In this document: piece by piece, positions 1-12,300 of the stretch
How positions within the stretch are numbered: position 1 is the first letter of the stretch
How the letters are laid out: every line of letters begins with the position of its first letter
NCBI GenBank assembly: GCA_013433145.1
Contig: CM024187.1
Span: forward strand, 17,101,826 to 17,165,825
DNA from: Ascaris suum
Lineage: Eukaryota; Nematoda; Chromadorea; Rhabditida; Ascarididae
Reading direction: 5' to 3'
Length of the DNA: 64,000 nucleotides
Notes under the pieces: generated by a model
What the model saw: the letters and a program-made list of their open reading frames with translations, nothing else
Told to the model about the DNA's origin: nothing
Databases searched by the model: none
Translations under genes and position numbers: made by a program

Positions 1-3000
1 CGAAATGTTAATAGAACAATTCAAATAAAGGCCAATGAAAGGCACCGATTTCGTGAGGAAAATTTGTGGGTCACTAAATCTGCTACTTTCGGATTTCTAC
101 TAAACCTCACGCTCTGATGTTCCTATTTTCAGCGAGCATCAAATAATGACTAATAATCCGTTAGCTTTTAGTAACGAGCAGATTCTCACTTGCTGACCTC
201 AGATTTTACTTTCTACTCGTCGAGAATTTATCATTTCTTCAACTTTAGCCGTCGAGCGAATCGAAGATTTTGCATTTTAGACAGCCCTTCCGCTATTTTT
301 TTGTCATGTTGCAATTAACTTTCGCTTTTACTGAAAGCTTTATTTCGTGAAAGATTCGTTTAATGCTCTGAAACTGCCGGTTTTCTCTATAAAACCTCGG
401 CATTGGTGGATTTTTCAATGAGATGCAAAAATTTTATGTCATAAACATGGACAACGAATACTGTTGATGCTCTGATCTTGGTTTGGGCTTGTCCCATTTG
501 ATCAACAATTTATTGTTCGCTATCTCGTCGTACGCATCAGAATTCACTAATTTTTTGGCCTAGATCTATTCATCGTAAACATCGTGGATAATTTCTCTCT
601 GAAGAACGGGCAATTTATGGCATAGATAACTTCTCAGTAAGCTTAAAGACCCATATTTTTTACTTGCAAAATTGCTAAGGAAATTCTAACCGGTCGAAGT
701 TCACAATTTCGTCATACTTTTTTCCACAGTAATTCGGTATGCCCAAAGATTTCGAACGGATCACTTTTGAGAGCATGAACTGATGAAAACTGGCAGCAGT
801 GTGGAAAATTTTCACTCTTCGAAAAACATTTTTGATACCTACTGTCCGAAAACCCCAGCTGTGAAATTTGATTGCACCGTCCCACACGGAACCAGTGATC
901 CTCTTCAAAACCACTGGTTTTAGAAAAAAGGATGTTGACGGTGAAACACAAAAAGTTTTCAATTTCGACATCGATGTGCTGCAAAGTTCGCAGCTGTGAA
1001 GTCTGGGTTGTTTTAAACCTCGCGATGAAAACATGCGGTCATGCGGACAAGCCATGGCTTCCCTAGTGTGATTTCGTAGAGAAAAATGATCATAAAAACA
1101 GCAACGACAAACGTTTTAAAAAAAACTCTCTCTTGTCAAGCAGAATCTTCTGAAACAGAACAGATAGGAAAGGTGGCGCATTCAATGGGCAACAAAAGCC
1201 ATACGGCATGCTGTGAAACATGTGTGGGGAATGCTCGTACTTCTAGCCTCCACCCCACCTCTCGCCTGTCCAAGCCATTCGCAGATTGGGAAGGGGTGAG
1301 CACAGGCGATCCTTCCGGTTGCACAAAGGTAGAGAAAGGTAGGAAGAAATTGGGAGATATGTAGACAGAAAAGTCTGACACTGCAAAAAAATAGCGTAAA
1401 AGCTAAATGCCTGTATTGAATGAAAAGTTATCAAAATTCGGGAAAAAAATTGGAGCGCTCTAGAGGCAAACATATGAAATGTGTTTAAAATTAGAGTGGT
1501 GGGCAACGCTCGTAATGGAAGGTAAATGTGCCGGGTAGATGGCTACCGTCATGCACAAGACGCATGACAAGTAAGAGATTCATAGATAGGTGAACTAGTA
1601 AACCATATAGGCTTATACAATATGCGCTCTTGCAATCCGCTTGTCTTATTAATCACTTTCCAAACTTACTAGTTAATAATAGAACAGTGGGGATAATGCA
1701 TTCATATTTTGACTGAACCGATTTTCAACGAACTCTTCAATTTATTTTTCTTAAACATCGTTATAAAATAACGTCTAATTGTCCATAATTCCTTATGAAG
1801 TTTTTACGGACCGAGTTGACTGTTAGCGTGTTAGAAATCGAACTGTAGCATACATCAGAGCTGAAAATTTTCAGTGCATAAAAAGCGGCTTCCTTAAAAA
1901 AGGCACAAACAGTAGTGTTTAGGGACTACTGATTATTGCAAACTGAAGTGGCGATTATTTTTGTTACAAGCGGTGTCTTCTACATTGCTGTCTGTCGTTG
2001 AAGAAATTTGACTTTTGAAGAATGATCCTAGTTTTTCATAGACCATTCGAAGAGTAACATCTCCATTTCAATTTTCTCCAATTGTTTTAACGATCAGATT
2101 GCTTCAAAATGAAGCGCTCATTGCAACGAACGACGAACAAAGCGAAACGGTGTTAACGCATGAATGGCAAGAGATGAGCATGCAATATCTTCGCTTCAAC
2201 CAAACGAACGAACAAGAAATTTTTCTATTCATATTGTATGGGAAATAAAAAGAGCGAGACAAAATGTGAGAACGTTCTTGTTTGGTGTTTCTTCTTCATA
2301 GCTGCCACTGAATGGAAATGCGGCATATATTGTAGAACGAATTATTATTTTTCTCAATGAGTGGAATCTTAATGCCGCCTTTAGTCTTGTCAGCTGAATG
2401 CTGACTGATGGTTGAGTCATCTGTTGTTCTATTCATGGCATTTTGGCCACGATATGAGCTGCGCATTTTTGATGTATTCGCCGCCGAATTCAATTTCCAT
2501 ATGTGCGATCTAACGGAAAAGTATGACAAGAAAATCAGTCGCGAGCGATCAGCCACATTACTTAAATAGCAAAGCAAAAACTATGTCTTTAGACCACACA
2601 CGAATAGCTGCTGGATAGATTTGCCTGAGAGATTATGTAGCACACTTGGGCGCCTATAAATCAAGCGAGCGGCAACGAATCTCGATAAAATGGAAAGAGG
2701 GCCGACCAGTCAATCTGTGGAGTAGATTACGCCTACTAGTTCTCATAATCATAGCTTTTGTGGATAGGTACAAACTGTTTATTCACTTAAAGCGCTTAAC
2801 GCACTAAAAAACGAGAGGATTTTATTGGGCAGTGAATTAAAAGGGCCTTTTTTATTAAATCGGAGCGGCATTTGGAACGACTTTCCTCTTCTCAATTAAA
2901 AGGAAAGCATGCAAGTGACAAACTAGTAAGTAAATCTAAAAAATGACCCAGAATCAGCGCTCATGCACAATATGAAAAGCTGTGGCCAAGTTTCGCGGCG

Positions 3001-3907
3001 AAAAGATATGACACTTGTGTATTACGTCATCCAAGCAACACTCAATGTGAGTAATGCCTCAAAAAGAGACCTGAAAGGCTTGGAATTTTGGGAGCATGAA
3101 GGTTTCGTCTTTGAACTCGTTGCAGCGATGACCAACACACTGTAAGATGGAAAGCTTCTCTTATGACATTAAGTTGTTACAACCAGCGAGTTCGAGTTAA
3201 TTTGCATTTTCCTCGTCAACCTCACACAGACTGTAGTCTTGCTAGAAGCTGTAGAACGTTGGAATATGTCCACTCCATTAGAACATATGAAAGAATCGGA
3301 AATTGGACCTTGTGCAATGTATTTTAAATATTGGATCGGTTGAAATCACAGCTCGTCAGTCTTTTTACATTTAAAAGTGAAGATTTAATGCTTATGACTT
3401 TCACACGCTTATATCTAATAAACTAATAATATATGGCAGACATGATCTGATCGCTCGTCTCTTATCTAGTAAAAGCAGACTTGGAAAATACTGACGAAGC
3501 GAAGCATTCTGCGCGCTTTCGAGTTGCAGGCACTTTGGTTTCCACTTCAGGTTCAGCTCATGGTTTTAAGGCATGAAGAAACCGGAGACCGTTGCAGATT
3601 ATAAAATTGAAGATCGCACCTTGTAGTGTTTTAGCTGGCACCCTCTATTGCACTGTTCCATATTTTGGGATTTTTGATGCATACGCAATAGTATACACAC
3701 ATTTACCTTTCGTTTATGGAACTATTCGAAAGTGAGCTGAGCACATGGTGTTTAATTCATCAAAAAGAATCTATATTGTTCCACGTAAAGCTTAAAAGTA
3801 GAGGTATCTTCCGGCATTTTCTTTTCAGTCATCGAGCAGTTTTCGGAAAAAGGCTACAAATATTTCTTGGCTTGCTCACGATTGGACCAGGAAATGCGAA
3901 ATATACA

Positions 3908-3970
<63 letters not shown>

Positions 3971-6900
3971 TGCTAAACTGTATAAGGATATATAAAACAA
4001 CTAACGTCCAGTACAGTTCACACAAGCGCTGCTCATTGCGCGTCCAAATGATACTTTGCAGTAGACAAACTAACATGCGATATTATCGAACATTGCATCC
4101 TGTGTACGATTTGATGGTCGGTTTAACTTTTTCGTCCAAAACGGGCGAAGGGCCACAGAAGTGAGCGTAAAGTGCCCATAAAGCATTATGAAGCGAAATA
4201 AAATTTGTTCCTCCGGCTTCAAAACTTCGATTCCGGTACATTCTTATCTGGAAAAGAAATTCTGAGATTCTTTACCACACTATATTTTTTACATAAGAAG
4301 CCTTGAACTGGAGTTCCACATTTTGGCGCATTTTTGATGCAACTCTTGTGCTGTAATTTTGACGAAAACACTCTTTATTCTATTCTGGTGCCCGATCCAC
4401 ATTATATCGCGTTGTACCCGCCCGTTCTATTCTGGTAAAAATGCTGAAGTCTACCAGATACCTTCAAATGCAGTGCTATATACCAAAGATTGTTCAGTTT
4501 AGAGGATGAACGTCGGACCTTCTTAGAGAAATTTTAGATGCAACTCCTACTGAAGAAATGGATGCATTCGTTGGTTTCCGCACCTATTTTCCTGTTTGTC
4601 TATGCTCCTCTTTCCTTATTCTTACACCACTCGAAGCGCATATCGGTTTCATTGAACTTTCTATCCGTACCTTTCCTTTTTCTCTGACATATATTCTGTT
4701 CCAAGGTAGTTTAAAGGTTTAAAGCCGTCAACTTGACGCTTCTTCAGTGAAATACAACCCTCAGATTTTGCTGCAGTCTTCGATTGGTGTTAGTAAATAC
4801 GCGATGTGAGATAAGTATGCCAGTCAGTCAGTATCTTTCGAGGTATCCTCTCATTTTGCATGGTTCAATTTTATAAAACCATTCTATTTGCTGGCACGCT
4901 TTCAAAAATGAGAATCCCAATCCGCTTCAACTTCAAACATTTTCTTCGTTACAGTTGATCCTGCTGAGCTGTGCATTTGACATTACGACTGTGGTCAAGA
5001 ATTATTCGTCTTTGTAACTACCTCCCTATACGAAAACAGTATATGGGATTTTCATAAAAACCACCAGAATAATCTCACACAGATTTTAATATCCGCCTAA
5101 GAAGTTTCACAGGCGTTGTGCTAATTTAAAGCCTTTTCTGTAGCATGCACCATATCACTTATCCCTGATGTGCACATAATATATGAACTAAGTAAGAAAT
5201 GGGCGTCTATTTGACAACGAAGCATTTCACCGTGATCAACAACAAGGACAACACTCTATTAAAGCGAAGTGCATGCTCACGTTTGCCCTCGCGCCTGCAA
5301 CGGAGTGCACTTGTGATGTTTTTCATCGATGTCGCGTTAGGTACGCTGCAGCTCCTTCCTTTCAATGGCCTTCCGAGGTGGCAATTCATGCCCCAATGAA
5401 TTTCCCACTTACATTATTGACGGTCGATTGGCTATAGAGGTGCTTGAACTTTGACCGATTGTTTGCTTACTGCGAATGTGCATTCGCAAGATGAGCCCAC
5501 ATCGACTCAGTTGCTTTGGCTTTTTTTTTTTCGCATTCACAGTGAAAGAAGAAGTCATTAGTTTGTTCGGAATTTTAATCTTATGATTTGCGATACCTGA
5601 GAGATGTGCATCTCTATGCACTCGAATAAACAAATAAGCATTCGGACGCCTGCATGAATCAAATGGTACGCTTTAAAAAATGCTACATATTAAAATTTAT
5701 TAAAAAAACGTGTGAGAGGATTGCCATAAGGCAGCAGGACGCGAGACTTCAGCCAACCACACCGATTGGAGTTGTAGCAATATTTATGCGTGTCAAATAA
5801 TACCGGCTGATTGTGTAAATCGTCGACAAAAAATAACGCTCTTTCGCTCCTGCAAACAGCCATAAATAAATTCCCAAATTTCGTTCGATTTTCAAGATCC
5901 TTTGCTGATAAAGGAAACGATGAGATTCGCTTGTAGTATTTCAGCTCGAAGAATGTGTAGATTATATTCAGTTCATTTTTATCCAAGACGCTTTGTAAGA
6001 ATTTGCACAAATATTTTGCTGCTCTATTTGCACAGCTGATCGCTACGTAGAGCATCGCTAAGCTAGCGCTGTGAGTGTCTGGAACTCATTTCAGGAAAGA
6101 ACAGAATTTCTGACTCTCGAATAGGCTCATCCAAAATGGATGCCACTGTTCAATCGTTCCACCGCTAAATTGGACAGAGCTGGGATGTGAAACGGATGAA
6201 AAGTAGTGATTGCTAATAACCTGTACATTTAATTAGCCCAGTGAGAACTTAGCGAATTCATACAACGTGGTCATCTCATCAACTTATGTCAAACGTGAAA
6301 TATTTTGGTGCCAACGACTGAACAATAATACAATTCCACTCGTTCTCGAAGGATACGAGCAAGTTCGCCAGCGACTGTGTTGGATTCCCTCATCAAATTC
6401 TATATGCCTCCTCCTCTGCAACCAGCGCTTACTGAGGAAAATACTCGACTTCGTTCTCGACGAATTCTTGCATCATGAAACAACAGATTTAGAACAAACC
6501 ATCGCATATGTGAGTTAAAGGATATTCAACACGATACTGTTTTCTCATACCTGCGAATGTACATCGCTGTTAATGAAACAAAAGTTTTTGTATTATTACA
6601 GTCCATTTCATACCAATTAGCGCTCAATTCCTGTGTAAAAGTTTCAACAATTATTTCACTCTTGCCACCTAAGAAGGTGCGAGATGAGCAAAGAAGTTTT
6701 CAGTGGGACGCCAGTTGCTGTCATCTACGTATTTCGCTTGACAATTGATCGCCTAACTTTTTATAAAATTGGTGGAGGTATTTAAAGTGACTGCAGACAC
6801 GAAGGCTCCATCATCCTCACTTGTGTGTTTTGATTTTTTTCTTTCGTTCAGTAATACCGTCAGAACGATTCGACATTCGTCACGGTTTTTCTTAGACAGC

Positions 6901-9336
6901 AAGCCGTTCGGAAGTGCATTTTAAGACAGATGCGGTGCATTTTTCTGCGTGGGATTCAATGTCGACTATTTGCACTCTCGACAAACTTCGCGGAAATAAA
7001 AGTTTAGAAGAAAATCATATACGACGTCTAGAAAACTCAGCAAATGTGAAATTGCTACTAAGTACTGTTAGTGATTAAGTAGCTGAAAGCATGTAGATAC
7101 CTTAACACATAAGCTGTACAGACCGCGTTTTATTATAAAGACGAAATGTTATTTCGTGTGGGCTATAATAGAATTGTGAGAACAAAACTCGTCATTGCAC
7201 AAATCATTATTGGTTATATTTTCTTTGCTGATATTGCAGTGTAGTGCACAGCATTGCCGACTACGCTTTTCAGATCGTTGAATTTTGACAGATTTGCATA
7301 ATGCTTTCTTTTCAAAGAAAATAATTTACCGACTGAGTGATAGTGCTATTATATCTTCTAAAGTATCATAGAAAGAGGTTTGTTAGGTACCAATTTAACT
7401 CAATCCGTCCAAGAGCAGTGATAAGTCATTTGATAAACAAATCTGACCACATTTGCAAACAAAACTAAAGCGGTTCGCATGAAACTTTTTGCTTTCTGGA
7501 TTGCAGCAAATTTAGCTAGAGAAGATATTAATATTTTAGACGACACGAAGATCTTGCTAAAAAACCACCTTTCTTTTTGCACTTCCTTCCAGGTTAGTTG
7601 AATGATGTCTGAATTTTAGAGAACATTGATGCATTATGCATGGCTGTTCATTTTTAACATTTATTCGGTTATTAAATAGCTTACAGCGCCCAAAAAGTTT
7701 TTTCGATAGTTTCACCGTGCAAATCATTTGAGTTTCGACATGGATTTTCAACCCGATATATGAATTAAATCAATTCATTCGATGCATTACCAGATGCCAC
7801 TCCTGATGATCGCACTGAAAGATACCTCAATAACAAAGAATGCACACCGAAGCTGCCAAATAATAAATGTAGAGATCGCACTCAATTGTCAGACGCTCGC
7901 CAAATTTGTTCTTTTAACGAAGACCACACAGCTGACGACTCATTGAAGAAGCTAACCAAATGTGCATCCAAATACTGTTCCGGGTTTAGTATTCCACTTT
8001 TTTGCCTTGGTACTATATTACGCCATCTGATACCGAATCTCGAGACCATTTTCCAATGAACTCGCATTCAAAACGGGGGATCTCCTGTGAACTTTGTTTA
8101 GTGTAAAAGAAGCTCGAAATGTCTATTACTCTGAACAAAACATTTCTAATTTTCCGCAGGTGACTGCTGTAGAAAATTTGGAGTCTCTAAGTTCGTGCAA
8201 AAACAACCAAAAACAACCCGAAACAAACTTCTTTTCTTGATGCTTATTACAAGAATGAAACCTATGTGATTTTCCAGATACCTTCCAGATACAAGACGTA
8301 TTCTCCATTGAAAAAATATACTTTAGATTTTTGTTTAACACATCGAATTAGAAGAATCACATTGTTCGATGCACGAGCATACTATATCGCTCATCTTGAT
8401 AATAATGCAAATCTAGCTTCCTAATTGTTTGTCAAGCTTTCTTCCAGCAGTATGTTTATAATTCAGAGGAAATACATTTCAAAATGCCAGCACATAAGCA
8501 GACAGTTTTGCTTTATTTAATTTTCTACTCTTTTGCACAGCAAAGATAGGAGGCATAACCGCGAATATTATTGCGATATTAGTATATAAATATAATATAT
8601 CTCGTCGCTCCACCGTGATGAAAAAGCAAATAGTTTTACTATTCCAGTAAAAGTTTTTATCTTTTTGCTCTGTGAAGAGTCATCAGTGAGCTGAATGCTC
8701 ATATGAACCCTGTCGAAGCGTAAAGAAATGGGTTAATAGATAGGTGTTCTAGTGACACACCCATTCGAGCTACTTTGGGCACTGACGTAGAAGAATGAAA
8801 AATCTGTGTGGCAGCAAGTACTTGCGAAGATTAATTCAGCAGAAGTAGTTTAAAGTTGAAGCACTATATATTCACTTCTTCATGGAACATAGAACCGCTT
8901 CAAAAGAAGTGCTCTTTTCCACTCAAGCAATCGTAGAGTAGCGCGTGAAAGAGAACATCCGCCAACCGATTCCTTGGGAGAGAAAATTTTTACAGCAAAC
9001 TTTCACTTTCTTCATTTTGCAATCATTCGTGCGTTTCTCCACTTGTCGCATTACTTAGCTTTCTCATATTGCAAATAATTTCCTTATTAGGAATAGCTGT
9101 TGATCAGCCTTCGTTTACTACATTCATATTTCATCGATTCATTGCTTTTGCGAATATTTTCGTTGTTCCATAAATATTTTGTCGAATATATTTCCTATTA
9201 TTATGTGAATAGATTTATATGCGGTTTGATTCTAAGCAAAACGATTGATAACATTGAAAAGCGAACTTACCAGGAAATTATCATCGCTTTGCACATTCGA
9301 CAAAAATTAGCCAATAACTGAAGGCACTGAGGAAAA
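1..9336. other. Long stretch without a supportable gene
   Basis: I see no exon here that combines splice sites with a recognisable protein motif. Several open frames of 60-126 codons occur on both strands, for example minus-strand 675-1055 and 5690-6055. They overlap other open frames or lack any family signature, so I do not call them genes. The stretch holds a (TA)n microsatellite near 3.9 kb. The promoter and 5' UTR of the GILT-like gene that starts at 9337 must lie in its last part, but no clear promoter element can be named. Confidence 0.5.
3911..3968. repeat. (TA)n microsatellite
   Basis: An uninterrupted AT dinucleotide run of about 58 bp, flanked by short AT-rich sequence (ATATACAAAC on the left). 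Open frames crossing it on both strands read as alternating Ile-Tyr and are artefacts. Confidence 0.97.
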
Positions 9337-12300
9337 ATGATACTGCAATGGGCGCATATTGTCCTGATTTGTTCGCTGTGGTATTCGGTCAGCTCAAAGT
9401 GCGATCTGCCAAGCGATTTTTGGTGCGATCATGCGAGCATAGAGGCCGAATGCGGAACGGAACGTTATTGTGCCACCTATCGTAAGAACATGCGCAGCAG
9501 ACCGTTCGACGTTAAGGTTTGTATGAATACCATTCTTTACGACCTCATCAATAGAAAATATGAACGTGTAGTTTGTGTGTGCTTTGTCGTTTGTATTGCT
9601 CTGCGAAATTGTATCGGAGCGACCATTTCTCGTTTGGTTATATCTCTATCCGTTCTTTACCACTCAGACTGCATAAGGGAAAGGCTTTATTTTTCTTGAA
9701 TATTTGACACACGCGTAGTTCGGCCTGCACAATAAGTTCTATTCATGGGCGTGTATCATCTTCAAGAGTCAAATCAGCGATCAAGCAATGAGTATGTCTG
9801 CCTTGGTTACCATCTTAACCTTTGCAACAACTTTGACTGTGAATACAGTTGAGACGGAAAGCAGCATGTCTCCTTATGATCGAATACCTATGAAAATGAA
9901 CGCAGATCTCTTTCACTGCATGAAATTGCCTGCGATGGTGTGCGTAACTGGGAGCTAATCTTCGACAAACGCTTCGAAGAGGAGGTATTAACACAGACAG
10001 GCTGGGACGGCGGATATGCAAAATACCTCTGCGAGATCATATGCTCTGCGAATAAATTTATAATGGACACCTGGGCAAGTGGTGTGCCACAACTCAGAGA
10101 CAACAGATGAACTAATATCTCACCCCGTTCAGCCGATGATGTCAACTGGATTAAAGAAGTATAAGAGATAGGCGGACTCAATGGTGGCAATATTCGGTGA
10201 AAGACGCGAGCAGGGGCCTATGGTCGACATCTATGGTGAAAACTCAAGTTCCACAGACCAAAAATGCAGCTGTCATGTCTAATCGGATACAGACAGCACC
10301 AATGATTTGACTTTCTCTTCCAGTGCAATATTTCATTTTCGATAAGTTTATGCTATACAGTGTTGCAGGTGTTTTTGGATGGCAAATCTCCCGATTCGCA
10401 GCGCTTCGTTGCAGAAAAGTTCTATCCGAATTGGGTGTCGCATCCGGAATGGGCATCGATAAGCATCTTTCCGATAACTCCTAGCAGCCGCTCATATAAA
10501 CCAGCAAAATGCGCATCCGATGACGCTGAATGCAATGTAAGGGTTAACCGCTATATATCTATTGAAAAAACCGATTTGCATGAGCTGCATTTGCAGCGTG
10601 CACTTGATTTGTCAATTCCAAGAAGAGAACATGCTGAGAGCATACTAAAACCGATATTCGTTTTCGCGATTTCGCTGATAAGACCAATCATACTCGTGCG
10701 AAACTTTCACGAAATATTCGTTTTTTCCAAGCTTCGCAGCTGACAAATGTCGTGCAATGCGAGCAAACTTTTTTCGGAATATTTAAGTGCGCTTGACTTC
10801 TTTAGAAAGTGAAGCGTAAAATGGAAGTTTAAAGGATGAGTGAGTGAGAGTGGGAGAGGGGGGGGGGGTGAGGAATCACTCTTTGCCATACATTACATCC
10901 ATCGGACATTCTGACTCTGCCTCAAGTAGTTCTCGAAATTAGAATAGGCATACACGCATGTGTATAGGATAAGCAAAAATAAGCATATGGATAAGCACAG
11001 AAACGACTTCATCGTATTGTTTCTGCAAAATTGCTAGCGCCGAAAGTTCAGGCAAGTGAAAAGAGGCGTCCGTGGGTGGGAGCGATATGTGCTTTTGCAT
11101 CGGCCTCACCGTCAAATAAAACCGTTACATTTTAAATATCCCAAGTGTTCATGAAAGTCGCCTCCAGTGGAGTCGTATTTCTGCAGGCCGGCCGGTGCAA
11201 AATTTAAGAGAACCAACATGCCACTTCTTTCATAACATTGAATTCCTATAATGAATCCCTTCAAAGCGGATGGGCACCACGGTGTAGGCATATGTATAGG
11301 TGTGAATCAAATACGGTATAGGAAATCACTTTGTGATAAACATTATATTCATCAGTTTCCGATACTGTAGCCTTTCCGCAGTTGGATCTACCCAATAGAC
11401 AGACAGACAGATAGACACATGGTATGTGTACTTCTAATCGCCTGATAGTTTCAGATTACAATTGGAAAAGCCATTGCTCCGAATTTTGAGAAGTAAATGC
11501 ATCGTAGATGATCTGCTACACTCAATTTCTTTCTCGCTGATATTCTTCGAAATTAGTCATCGATATTTTAAAATCACCGAATTTGCTCATGCAAGTTTTT
11601 ATAAGCCAGTTTAGTGGAGAAAAATAATTTTTGCCCTGTTCCATCATTGTCGCTTTCTTGCGAGATATTAGTGTTAATCTAGTGCGCTCATTAGCAACTA
11701 ATGCAGAAACACGTGTGGGCACATCGATTCCATATGTATTTCTGCATTCGTGAATACCGAGATGTTCGTATGGGTTAATAAGTGATTGTCGGGGTAATAT
11801 CATTGAAAAACAGTGAGCAGTGAGAAGATAATTGTTTATGAATTGATGAGCTCTTCTCAGGCTAAAATTTTCTACAAGTGCAGTTGTTTTCTGCTCAACG
11901 AGGGGAATATCGGATTTCGCGCTCATCAGTCGAAACTTTTGCCTGTCAATTAAGTGTTGTGTTAGACGCGAACACAACATGCCAGCTTTCACCTCGTCAG
12001 TTTGCCGGTTTTGCCTGTCATCTGCCAAGCCAATGAAGGGTGCTTAGATATAATTTTTACGCAAACGGGGTTACTTGCCTATTTGGAATTGTTTTGGACC
12101 TGCGAATTTACTACGGAGTTTTGCACAGCTGCGTTATAAATTCTTGCTTATCATTAACGAGGTGATATATTTATGACCAAGGTGGTAGAGCAAAGCTTAG
12201 ATATATCTGAGTTCTCTAAAGGTAAAAACTACGCGCAGTAGGTTTTATGTCCTTCGGATTCCTAGAAGCTGTTTATGTGCGTTGGATTCTTGAATCAGAA

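Noticed and set aside
675..1055. 126-codon minus-strand frame with a second open frame overlapping it
   Set aside because: Two overlapping open minus frames without a family motif; there is no way to choose one and no splice support.
3716..4076. Open frames crossing the 3.9-kb (TA)n run on both strands
   Set aside because: They consist largely of alternating Ile-Tyr produced by the dinucleotide repeat.
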